Assembly: GCA_002293365.1 (NCBI GenBank) | Contig: DBDD01000319.1 | Span: 389 to 5,961, forward strand | Origin: Christensenella sp. UBA941 | GTDB taxonomy: Bacteria > Bacillota > Clostridia > Christensenellales > UBA941 | DNA: 5,573 nt | Direction: 5' to 3' | In this document: positions 1-4,841 of the stretch, piece after piece | Layout of the letters: every line of letters starts with the position of its first letter | Position numbering within the stretch: position 1 is the stretch's first letter | The notes under the pieces: generated by a model | Seen by the model: the letters and a program-made list of their open reading frames with translations, nothing else | Database searches by the model: none | What the model was told of the DNA's origin: nothing | Made by a program: the position numbers and the translations under genes

Positions 1-12
1 AACATTCACTCG

Positions 13-47
13 GCCGTGTGGGGTTGCGCAGGCTACACGGCGCTTTT
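13..47 (+). terminator. Possible rho-independent terminator upstream of the spoVG/prgI-like gene
   Basis: A perfect 7-bp inverted repeat, GCCGTGT (13-19) and ACACGGC (35-41), encloses a 15-nt loop and is followed by GCTTTT. It could end transcription from a gene to the left of the window. The large loop and short T-run make it a modest candidate. The stretch 1-141 otherwise shows no recognisable protein and no convincing -35/-10 pair. Confidence 0.4.
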
Positions 48-121
48 GGTATTTACTCTTATAAAGTCTGCATCAATATCGAAGGCTTTGTTTCAAGCGC
101 ATTGACCTATAGAACCCATTT

Positions 122-130
122 AGAAGGAGG
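122..130 (+). promoter_or_regulatory. Strong ribosome binding site for the gene at 142
   Basis: AGAAGGAGG lies 11 nt upstream of the ATG at 142. It is a near-perfect Shine-Dalgarno sequence and fixes that start. It shows that the 5' end of the chimeric gene still carries the translation signal of its SpoVG-like parent. Confidence 0.75.
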
Positions 131-141
131 AAAATTCGATT

Positions 142-486
142 ATGAGTACCGAACACGCTGCGCCTGTCAGCATTGAAGCGCGCGCGTTTCCTTTCAAGGA
201 GCCGAAGGGCAAGCAGCTTGCCTTCGCCTCCATAACCATCAACGACGCTTTCGCCATGCTCCCGTTCTTCTTTTTCGCCATGTACGAGAAGGACGAGCAA
301 GCCGCGGAGAAAATCCTGCGCAATATCGTTCGGGCTAAGTGGTTCCCGGCGCGCAGGCCGTACAGAACCGAAAACCTGTATCAATACTTAGAAACGGAGG
401 GAAAAGCCCTTGCAGGCAGCGAATCAACAACAGGCGCGGCAGCAAAAAAGGCTGTCGCAACACATTCGGCAGGCGCGAAGCGATAA
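142..486 (+). CDS. Chimeric ORF: SpoVG-like N-terminus joined to PrgI-like C-terminus
   Basis: This 114-residue ORF seems to be two genes joined in frame. Residues 9-38 (IEARAFPFKEPKGKQLAFAS and the next few residues) resemble the first strand-turn-strand of SpoVG-type regulators found on mobile elements. They stop before the conserved GIRVV...LFVAMP part of that family. From about residue 39 the sequence resembles the C-terminal half of PrgI-type membrane proteins of Gram-positive conjugative elements: a remnant hydrophobic stretch (LPFFFFAMYEKD), then EKILRNIVRAKW and the typical RRPYRTENLYQYL end. PrgI normally has two membrane helices and is encoded directly before the VirB4-like ATPase, as here. 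The first helix is missing, so neither parental function is likely to survive. The joint lies near nt 253-258. The last 77 nt overlap the VirB4 gene. The PrgI half is the surer assignment; the SpoVG half rests on a short match. Confidence 0.6.
   Translation: MSTEHAAPVSIEARAFPFKEPKGKQLAFASITINDAFAMLPFFFFAMYEKDEQAAEKILRNIVRAKWFPARRPYRTENLYQYLETEGKALAGSESTTGAAAKKAVATHSAGAKR
396..401 (+). promoter_or_regulatory. Ribosome site fixing a TTG start for the VirB4-like gene
   Basis: GGAGGG sits inside the end of the PrgI-like coding region, 8 nt before a TTG at 410. No in-frame ATG with a comparable site lies nearby, so TTG is the likely start. The overlap suggests translational coupling of the two conjugation genes. 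Confidence 0.65.
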
Positions 487-1456
487 GGCCGATTTACGCG
501 CCATGCCCGGAAAGAGCGCCGAAAAGCCCAAGCCTCCCCGTAAAAGTGGAAGCTTTCTCGATGGGCTGCTTACCAAGCTATTCGGCCGGAAGGATAAGCC
601 GCAATCCGCGCAGCAATCCATTCCGTACCGGGAGATGTACCGCGACGGCGTTTGCCGGGTGGACGAGCGGCTATACACAAAAACCGTGGCGTTCAACGAT
701 ATCACGTATCAGCTCGCGCAGAATGAGGAAAAGACGCAGATATTCGAGAACTACTGCGATTTCCTTAACTTCTTTGACAGCTCGATAAGCGTCCAGCTTT
801 CTTTCCTGAATCAGCGCGGCAACATGGAGGAATTTCAGCGCTCCCTCGATATCCCGGATCGATCGGATAACCTCAACCCGATTCGGCGCGAGTACGGCGA
901 TATGCTGAAAAGCCAGCGCGCCAAAGGGAATAACGGGCTCGTCAAGACGAAGTACATCACCTTCGGCGTGGAGGCCGACACGCTCAAAGACGCGAAGATG
1001 CGGCTGGAGCGCATAGAGGCGGACGTTATCAACAATTTCAAGGTGCTCGGCGTAACCTCCCGTTCTCTCAACGGCCATGAGCGGCTTGAAGTGCTGCACG
1101 GCGCTTTCCATCTGGGCGGGCGCGAAAAATTTCGCTTCGACTGGCGGAATATCGCGCACGCGGGCAACGGTACGAAGGATTATATCGCGCCCTCCGGCTT
1201 CAATTTCTCCGACAGCCGTACCTTCCGCATGGGCGATACTGTGGGCGCCGTGTCGTTCGTCCAAATTCTTGCACCGGAGCTCACTGACCGGATGCTGGCG
1301 GATTTCCTCGACCTCGACAGCGCCGTTATGGTGAACATTCATATTCGCTCCATCGACCAAGCGGCGGCGATAAAGGCGGTCAAGCGGAAGCTCTCCGATC
1401 TCGACAAAATGCGCATCGAGGAGCAGAAAAAGGCCGTAAGGAGCGGGTATGACATG
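410..1456 (+). pseudogene. VirB4/TraE-type conjugation ATPase, N-terminal exon interrupted by a group II intron
   Basis: These 349 codons match the N-terminal part of VirB4-like ATPases of Clostridia conjugative elements, proteins that normally run to about 800 residues and power the type IV secretion channel at the inner face of the membrane. After a basic, Gln-rich start, residues from about 73 on (IPYREMYRDGVCRVDERLYT) carry the usual family opening. Later blocks include VQLSFLNQRGNMEEF, KYITFGVEADTLKDAKMRLE, DYIAPSGFNF and the segment ending RSGYDM. In intact relatives the next residues are D-I-L/I-P-S-D and the Walker A loop follows roughly 100 residues later. Here the frame leaves homology exactly after the Met codon at 1454-1456, reads six codons into intron A and stops at 1475-1477. 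No Walker A motif is present anywhere in the window, so this ATPase is inactive as it stands. Confidence 0.88.
1444..1456 (+). other. IBS2 and IBS1 target sequences of intron A in virB4
   Basis: The last six exon bases, GACATG (1451-1456), are the exact complement of CATGTC in the EBS1 loop at 1757-1762. Just upstream, CGGGT (1444-1448) can pair with GCCCG at 1681-1685 (one U-G pair). These positions, -1 to -6 and about -9 to -13, are where IBS1 and IBS2 lie in Ll.LtrB-type introns. The pairing puts the exon/intron border between 1456 and 1457, at a codon boundary. Confidence 0.75.
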
Positions 1457-1678
1457 TTGCGCCCAGATAGGGTGTAGTAAGAAGTTGACTAAGGCACAAC
1501 CCCGCATGATAACGCGGGAAACGACCTGCTTAACCGAAAGGCGAAAGCTGATACGGGAACACAGCATGGCAGGAAAGCGGTAAGTTGTCCTATACACAAG
1601 GGCACGACTGAACTGCAACGTTAAGCGGATACGAGGAAAAACCTACAGAATGTATAATGCGAGTTTCAAGTCCCTGTT

Positions 1679-1685
1679 TAGCCCG
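1679..1685 (+). ncRNA. EBS2 of intron A (candidate)
   Basis: TAGCCCG occupies the position equivalent to the EBS2 loop of Ll.LtrB, between the conserved GCGAGTTTC and GGAGGAATGTGT blocks. It pairs with exon bases 1444-1449 (CGGGTA): either five contiguous pairs with one U-G, or six pairs around one bulged G. The placement is by alignment from memory, so it is less certain than EBS1. Confidence 0.55.
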
Positions 1686-1744
1686 GGCGGAGGAATGTGT
1701 ATGCACCTGTCATATAATGACAGTATCAACCTCCGGCATGAATA

Positions 1745-1771
1745 CCATTACATATCCATGTCGTGTAATGG
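1745..1771 (+). ncRNA. DId3 hairpin of intron A carrying EBS1 and the delta base
   Basis: CCATTAC (1745-1751) and GTAATGG (1765-1771) form a perfect 7-bp stem around a 13-nt loop. The loop contains CATGTC (1757-1762), which pairs with all six bases of the upstream exon end, GACATG. The base just before EBS1 is C1756. In IIA introns this delta base pairs with the first base of the downstream exon, and a G is expected because the family's next residue after GYDM is Asp (GAY). That fits an insertion between Met and Asp codons of virB4. Confidence 0.8.
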
Positions 1772-2132
1772 GTTATCAATAATTCATGCGACAAGCCAGA
1801 GAACTGGAAATAACGAAACGAAAGCTTATCCGACAATCCGCATTTGCCTACTTGCTACACTAACTGGGGATTGCCTAAGTTGGAACGCTCAGTATGAGCT
1901 ATGCGAAATGCCGCAAGGTGATAAATCCCAAGCCCTCAAAAGCAAGGGAGATGACGCTGAATATCCAATATGGCAACGGAGTTCTCATAGTATTCAAGGT
2001 GTTGCTGTAATGGTTCAACACACAGGCAGACTTCGTGTGCTGCTGGTTCGATTACCGCTGAAAGGGCGACCGAGTATGCGGGAGAACAGGAGAAGGAGAA
2101 CAGTCATTGGCTCTAAAATCAAAAACTTGTTT

Positions 2133-2139
2133 AGGGAGG
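2133..2139 (+). promoter_or_regulatory. Ribosome site fixing a TTG start for the LtrA-like fragment
   Basis: AGGGAGG lies 9 nt before a TTG at 2149. The same GGGAGGAAAACCTCA leader precedes ltrA in Ll.LtrB, where the start is ATG. The leader position supports 2149 rather than an ATG further upstream at 2107, which lies in ribozyme sequence. Confidence 0.7.
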
Positions 2140-2148
2140 AAAACCTCA

Positions 2149-2445
2149 TTGCAACCATCAAGAACGGTTTTAGATAGAATTATGCGAAATTCGAGGAACA
2201 ACAAAGAGGAAATCTTTACACGGCTATATCGCTATATGCTAAGGCCCGACCTATACTATCTTGCGTACAACAAACTCTACAGGAACAAAGGAGCGTCAAC
2301 AAAAGGCGTGGACGACGATACGGCGGATGGTTTCGGCGAAGAAAAAATCAACAGGATCATTCAATCGTTATCCGACGAAACCTATATCCCCAAGCCGGTG
2401 CGCCGCGAGTATATCAAGAAGCGCAAGGGTCGTTACAGGGAATAA
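2149..2445 (+). pseudogene. ltrA: LtrA-like group II intron reverse transcriptase, N-terminal fragment
   Basis: The 98 residues from the TTG follow LtrA almost block by block: LDRIMRNSRNNKEEIFTRLY, YMLRPDLYYLAYNKLYRNKG, ASTKGVDDDTADGFGEEKI and IIQSLSDETYIPKPVRREYI. This is the RT0 to early RT1 region. The expected RPLGIP motif, the catalytic YADD, the maturase domain X and the nuclease domain are all absent. After KKRKGRYRE the frame hits TAA at 2443-2445. LtrA-type proteins are about 600 residues, so five-sixths of the gene is gone. No catalytic activity is possible. Its only likely remaining role is as filler in domain IV. Confidence 0.9.
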
Positions 2446-2780
2446 GCGAAATCAGGCTGATACGCTTACACCAAAAGGTGCGGAGGCGGCAAAGGGACCT
2501 TTCTGTATCCCTGCGCAAACGGACAACAAATCCTCCCGGCTCAAAGATGGCTCCTAACGCACTCACAACTATTTACTACACGGAACTTGGTAAGCCCTAT
2601 GCGTTCCTCGCAAGAGGTATCGACCCCGTAAGGGGAAGAAACGGCGCAGAGGGTAAAGGAAAGGGATAAAAAGCGAACGCCGCCCTGTAATGGGGCGGAT
2701 AGGGGTTCAAAATTTGCCCCGGCCCGAAAGGGCGCAGACTTATCCTACGGTATTTCATGGCAAGAAATGGAGGTAAACCT
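2446..2780 (+). ncRNA. 5'-truncated ribozyme part (DI end to DIII) of group II intron B
   Basis: This 335-nt stretch has no gene. It holds group II RNA sequence of chloroplast-like (CL/IIB) character: GCGAAATCAGGCTGATAC (2446-2463), GCGGAGGCGGCAAAGGGAC (2480-2498) and GAACTTGGTAAGCCC (2583-2597). Several short helices with GNRA loops follow: CCTC-GCAA-GAGG (2606-2617), CCCC-GTAA-GGGG (2624-2635) and GCCC-GAAA-GGGC (2722-2733). There is also a GC helix at 2680-2698. No GTGYG intron start is seen in a believable position, so several hundred bases of DI appear to be missing on the left. Domain boundaries were judged by eye. Confidence 0.65.
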
Positions 2781-3965
2781 ATGAATGGCAATGCTTCAAC
2801 GACGGCGAAAGCCGAGAGGTTGCCAAACGCGTCAAGGCTAGCCGCTCAATGGACATCCATTGACTGGAACCTAGCCGAAGCCGAAGTTAATAGGCTGCAA
2901 GTCAGGATTGCCAAGGCGACACAGGAAAAGAAATGGAACACAGTGAAACGGCTACAATATCTCTTGACCCATTCGTATCATGCAAAACTGCTCGTGGTCA
3001 GGAAAGTGACCACCAACAAGGGAAAGAACACGCCCGGCGTCGATAAGGTGCTGTGGAATACCCCGGCGCAGAAGATGAACGCGGCGCTCTCCCTTACGGA
3101 CAAAGGCTACAAGGCAAGCCCGCTTCGGCGGGTATTCATCGAAAAGAAAGGCAAAAAGGCAAAACGCCCATTGGGAATACCTACTATGTATGACAGGGCG
3201 ATGCAGGCGCTCTATGCGCTTTCGCTCGACCCGGTATCGGAAGTAACCGCCGATCATCACTCCTTCGGATTCCGCAAAGGCCGGTGTTGTCAGGACGCTT
3301 GCGAATATATGTTCGCGGACTTGGCGCGCGCCGTATCGCCAAAGTGGGTTTTGGAGGGCGATATCAGAGGTTGTTTCGATAATATCAGCCATGATTGGCT
3401 CGTCGCCAACATCCCAATGGATAAATCCATCCTGAAACAATTCCTGAAAGCGGGATTCGTATTCAAAGGGGAACTATTCCCCACCGACGACGGAACCCCG
3501 CAGGGCGGCGTCATCTCGCCCATACTGGCGAATATGGCGTTGGACGGAATGGAGAAAGTTTTGTCTGATCGTTTTCACACCAACAGGCTGGGCAAGGTTG
3601 ACCTTCGTTTCAAAAACGCCCATAAAGTCAATCTAGTACGTTACGCCGACGACTTTATCGTTACGGCTGCAACAAAAGAAATCGCGATGGAAGCAAAGGA
3701 AAACCCTTACCTTGAACCCGAATACTTCACGCAACGGCAATTCAATCATGGAGTGAAGCGGTTATCCGGGCGCTTTAAGCAAGTCTGGAAAAACCAAAAC
3801 GGGTGCTGTTACCACTGTGGCCAGCCAATGGATATCAACGAGGAGAAAGATATTTTCTTTAAGGTTCCAAAATCCAAAGGCGGCAAGGACGAGGTTCCAA
3901 ACATGGCCTATGTCCATAATCATTGCCAGTTTCTTTATACTGAACGCCGCTCGAAAGAGTTATGA
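2781..3965 (+). CDS. Group II intron RT with HNH domain and internal in-frame deletion of the maturase region
   Basis: Start: GGAGG (2769-2773) lies 7 nt before the ATG at 2781, giving 394 residues; an upstream ATG at 2757 lacks a site. Motifs in order: NKGKNTPGVD, RPLGIP (about 129-134), the SFGFRKGR block, GDIRGCFDN (193-201), GTPQGG (238-243) and the catalytic YADD (288-291). Sixteen residues after YADD the sequence jumps at AKE|NPYLEPEYF (307/308) to the C-terminal HNH-type nuclease, with CYHC (343-346), KVPKSKGGKDEV and YVHNHC (Cys382). The end of RT7, the thumb/maturase domain X and the DNA-binding region are missing, about 170-200 residues against the usual near 600. The reading frame stays open across the joint. 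RT catalysis, splicing help and retrohoming all need the missing part in this family, so the protein is probably not a functional maturase. The ORF ends 7 nt before DV, as is normal. Confidence 0.85.
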   Translation: MNGNASTTAKAERLPNASRLAAQWTSIDWNLAEAEVNRLQVRIAKATQEKKWNTVKRLQYLLTHSYHAKLLVVRKVTTNKGKNTPGVDKVLWNTPAQKMNAALSLTDKGYKASPLRRVFIEKKGKKAKRPLGIPTMYDRAMQALYALSLDPVSEVTADHHSFGFRKGRCCQDACEYMFADLARAVSPKWVLEGDIRGCFDNISHDWLVANIPMDKSILKQFLKAGFVFKGELFPTDDGTPQGGVISPILANMALDGMEKVLSDRFHTNRLGKVDLRFKNAHKVNLVRYADDFIVTAATKEIAMEAKENPYLEPEYFTQRQFNHGVKRLSGRFKQVWKNQNGCCYHCGQPMDINEEKDIFFKVPKSKGGKDEVPNMAYVHNHCQFLYTERRSKEL

Positions 3966-3972
3966 AATGCTT

Positions 3973-4006
3973 GAGCCGGATGAGTGGAAACGCTCACGTT
4001 CGGTTC
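3973..4006 (+). ncRNA. Group II intron domain V (catalytic hairpin) of intron B
   Basis: This is a canonical 34-nt domain V. The lower stem is GAGCCGGAT paired with GTTCGGTTC and contains the AGC catalytic triad at 3974-3976. There is a short bulge, then an upper stem GAGTG paired with CGCTC (3982-3986 and 3991-3995) closed by a GAAA tetraloop. The sequence type is that of CL/IIB introns. No decay is visible, which contrasts with the damage elsewhere in the element. Confidence 0.9.
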
Positions 4007-4047
4007 TAAGAGGAGGAAGGGAGAGTAATCTCCCTGACTTACTCGAC
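4007..4047 (+). ncRNA. Group II intron domain VI and 3' splice site of intron B
   Basis: GGGAGA-GTAA-TCTCCC (4019-4034) forms the domain VI stem. It is followed by CTGACTTACTCGAC, in which an unpaired A (most likely in TGACTT, near 4037) would be the branch point. The intron most likely ends in the AC at 4046-4047. Confidence 0.8.
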
Positions 4048-4155
4048 TATTTCCCGCTGGTTCAGCGGCTTGGCGGGCAGGTCATAAAGCTTTCGCCGGT
4101 GTCGGAGCATTATCTTAATCCGCTTGAAATTAACGCGGACTATGCGGACGAAGAT
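4048..4155 (+). pseudogene. VirB4-type ATPase, internal fragment after intron B
   Basis: Thirty-six codons match the segment of VirB4-like ATPases just downstream of Walker A: YFPLVQRLGGQVIKLSPVSE followed by HYLNPLEINADYADED. Family members continue with NPLALKSDF and several hundred residues including Walker B. Here homology ends after the Asp at 4153-4155 and a terminator hairpin begins at the next base. The frame runs open through intron B's last codons (LLDYFPL), and the fragment begins at a codon boundary, in phase with exon 1 ending at 1456. About 130-150 family residues, including Walker A, are missing between the two exons; that number is an estimate from family knowledge. The match is strong, so this piece surely belonged to the same gene as 410-1456. 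Confidence 0.82.
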
Positions 4156-4183
4156 GTACTCTGTAAAGGGTACTTAATTTTTT
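4156..4183 (+). terminator. Rho-independent terminator at the end of the VirB4 remnant
   Basis: GTACTCT (4156-4162) pairs with AGGGTAC (4167-4173; six Watson-Crick pairs and one G-U) around a GTAA tetraloop, followed by TTAATTTTTT. The position directly after the last VirB4-like codon suggests that a deletion fused the gene to the former 3' end of an operon. Confidence 0.75.
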
Positions 4184-4447
4184 GTGCCTCAAAATACGTG
4201 CGCGACCGGCCCATCTGTAGCGATTTGGCGAGGTTTCGCGGGAAAGGAGGGCGCTTACCGGGCAAACGGCGCGACCGCCGCAGAAAGCGTCAATACGGTT
4301 TCTTGGAACTGGGAGCGGCGTTCCCGATCAAAGAAAGCGCCACTCCCGCCCGCAACACCCGAAGGTTTGCAAGGTCAGCATAGCAAAAACAGCCCGTACT
4401 TTCAAGGTGTTGCGCGAAAATCGACCTTGAAAGGATGGTTTTGGAAA
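4184..4447 (+). other. Unassigned stretch between the terminator and the small ORF
   Basis: No gene is recognised in these 264 bases. One plus-strand frame is open from a GTG at 4184 straight into the ORF at 4448, and another is open to 4383. Neither translation resembles a family I know, and both are rich in Arg, Ala and Pro, as expected for chance frames in GC-rich DNA. Between 4399 and 4433 lies a perfect 10-bp inverted repeat, listed separately. This may be an eroded end of a phage or element gene. Confidence 0.4.
4399..4433. repeat. Perfect 10-bp inverted repeat upstream of the small ORF
   Basis: CTTTCAAGGT (4399-4408) and ACCTTGAAAG (4424-4433) are exact inverse copies separated by 15 nt (GTTGCGCGAAAATCG). 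The right arm ends 14 nt before the ATG at 4448. It could be an operator-like or mRNA hairpin site controlling that gene. It lacks a T-run, so it is not a typical terminator. Confidence 0.55.
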
Positions 4448-4615
4448 ATGGCAGATTACGCGAAAATGTACAAAACGCTGTTCAATTCGCAGACGGAGGC
4501 AATCGAGATTTTACAGAAAGCGCAGCAGGAAGCCGAGGAAATCTACATTTCGGCTCCCGACCCGGATATCCGCGTTTTAGGGTCTCGCGGGCCGGAGGAC
4601 GAAAGGGACGAGTAA
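4448..4615 (+). CDS. Small helical acidic protein, phage/element type, function unknown
   Basis: The 55-residue ORF begins MADYAKMYKTLFNSQTEAIE and continues with a predicted amphipathic helix rich in Gln, Glu and Ala (ILQKAQQEAEEIYIS), then a short Pro/Asp-containing linker and an acidic end (PEDERDE). Small proteins of this D-Y-x-K-M-Y-x-T-L-F-N pattern, with AQQ-x-x-EE-x-YI, are familiar from Firmicutes prophages and conjugative elements, where their role is unknown to me. The ribosome site is weak (AAAGGA about 12 nt upstream), so the start is chosen on family pattern. The gene sits between an inverted repeat and a terminator and appears monocistronic. No membrane segment or metal motif is visible. 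Confidence 0.65.
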   Translation: MADYAKMYKTLFNSQTEAIEILQKAQQEAEEIYISAPDPDIRVLGSRGPEDERDE

Positions 4616-4634
4616 AGCGCGTCACACGCCGCAG

Positions 4635-4663
4635 GAGCCGCCAATTAGGGCGGCTCTTTGCTT
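4635..4663 (+). terminator. Rho-independent terminator after the small ORF
   Basis: GAGCCGCC (4635-4642) and GGCGGCTC (4649-4656) form a perfect 8-bp GC-rich stem around AATTAG, followed by TTTGCTT. It begins 20 nt after the stop of the 55-codon ORF. The interrupted T-run makes it somewhat weak. Confidence 0.75.
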
Positions 4664-4797
4664 GGGGCCGTACAGGGGCCTTGTAGCGCGTAAATCGCCG
4701 TTCGGAGGGGGGCTGGTATGAAACCCTTCCTTCCCCTCGAAAACGCGAAATCCGCGCCCCGAAACCCTCTGTTTTAGGGCGTTCCGTCATAGGTAAT
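4664..4797. other. Intergenic stretch between convergent genes
   Basis: No gene is supported here. Frames open on either strand give Arg/Pro-rich translations without family resemblance. The only structure noted is a weak 6-bp pairing, GAGGGG (4705-4710, allowing one shift) with CCCCTC (4733-4738). Confidence 0.5.
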
Positions 4798-4839
4798 CAC
4801 GCCTAATTCGGGACACATCATCTCCGAAATATAGGCGTG
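4798..4839. repeat. Inverted repeat just beyond the minus-strand gene
   Basis: CACGCCTA (4798-4805) and TAGGCGTG (4832-4839) are exact inverse copies. The helix can extend inward through ATTCGG (4806-4811) and CCGAAAT (4824-4830) with small bulges, leaving a 12-nt loop. It ends 2 nt from the stop codon of the minus-strand gene (4842-4844). It may be that gene's terminator, although no T-run follows on the minus strand. Confidence 0.5.
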
Positions 4840-4841
4840 GC

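Larger units (their letters stand above)
1457..2445 (+). mobile_element. Group II intron A (Ll.LtrB-like, IIA type), 5' part only
   Basis: The 5' end, TTGCGCCCAGATAGGGTG, closely matches the start of the lactococcal Ll.LtrB intron (usual form GTGCGCCCAGATAGGGTG). It is followed by the conserved TTAACCGAAAGGCGAAAGCT...GATACGGGAACACAGCA block (split here) at 1530-1566. Later landmarks shared with Ll.LtrB are CACTAACTGGGGATTGCCTA (1859-1878) and the ribosome-site region AGGGAGGAAAACCTCA (2133-2148). DI to DIII are therefore probably complete (1457-2148). Its protein begins inside DIV but stops near 2445. No LtrA remainder, DV or DVI of this intron follows; sequence of a second intron takes over. 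The intron inserts in the sense direction in the virB4-like gene. Confidence 0.9.
2446..4047 (+). mobile_element. Group II intron B (CL/IIB-like), 5' end deleted
   Basis: The element comprises partial DI-DIII RNA, an RT-HNH reading frame in DIV, and complete DV-DVI. It belongs to a different lineage from intron A: the RT opens QWTSIDWNLAEAEVNRLQ, as in CL-type proteins, rather than like LtrA. The 3' border is placed at GAC|TAT (4047/4048) because group II introns end in AY and the VirB4 residues YFPLVQ resume right after it. A border a few bases away cannot be excluded. Intact relatives of VirB4 have a D-P-E-x-E/D motif before this Tyr, so intron B originally sat well downstream of intron A's site in the same gene. 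Confidence 0.85.

Noticed and set aside
1..141. A promoter for the spoVG/prgI-like gene
   Set aside because: TTGACC (102-107) and TATAAA (60-65) are present but no pair has acceptable spacing, so no promoter is called.
671..1618. A 315-codon minus-strand reading frame
   Set aside because: It is the shadow of the VirB4-like gene on the opposite strand, and its translation has no family resemblance.
1650..2177. A 175-codon plus-strand reading frame
   Set aside because: It lies wholly within intron A's ribozyme domains and matches no protein family. The EBS1 hairpin and other RNA landmarks explain the sequence.
2781..3965. RT of a diversity-generating retroelement, retron or defence system
   Set aside because: The RT motifs, HNH C-terminus and the DV-DVI RNA directly downstream are those of a group II intron. 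No template/variable repeat pair or retron RNA was seen.
2446..4047. Intron B as a nested insertion (twintron) inside intron A
   Set aside because: Sequence right of intron B is VirB4 coding sequence from further along the gene, not the rest of intron A, and intron B has no intact 5' end at the joint.
1993..4413. A 13-nt direct repeat, TTCAAGGTGTTGC, at 1993-2005 and 4401-4413
   Set aside because: One match of this length is not unexpected by chance in a window this size, and the flanking sequences are unrelated.
4184..4615. A longer GTG-started version of the small ORF (143 residues)
   Set aside because: The upstream 88 residues look like chance translation and the GTG has no ribosome site. 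The family pattern begins at the ATG at 4448.
4482..4790. A 102-codon minus-strand reading frame
   Set aside because: It crosses the small ORF and its terminator in antisense, is Arg/Pro-rich and matches nothing recognisable.
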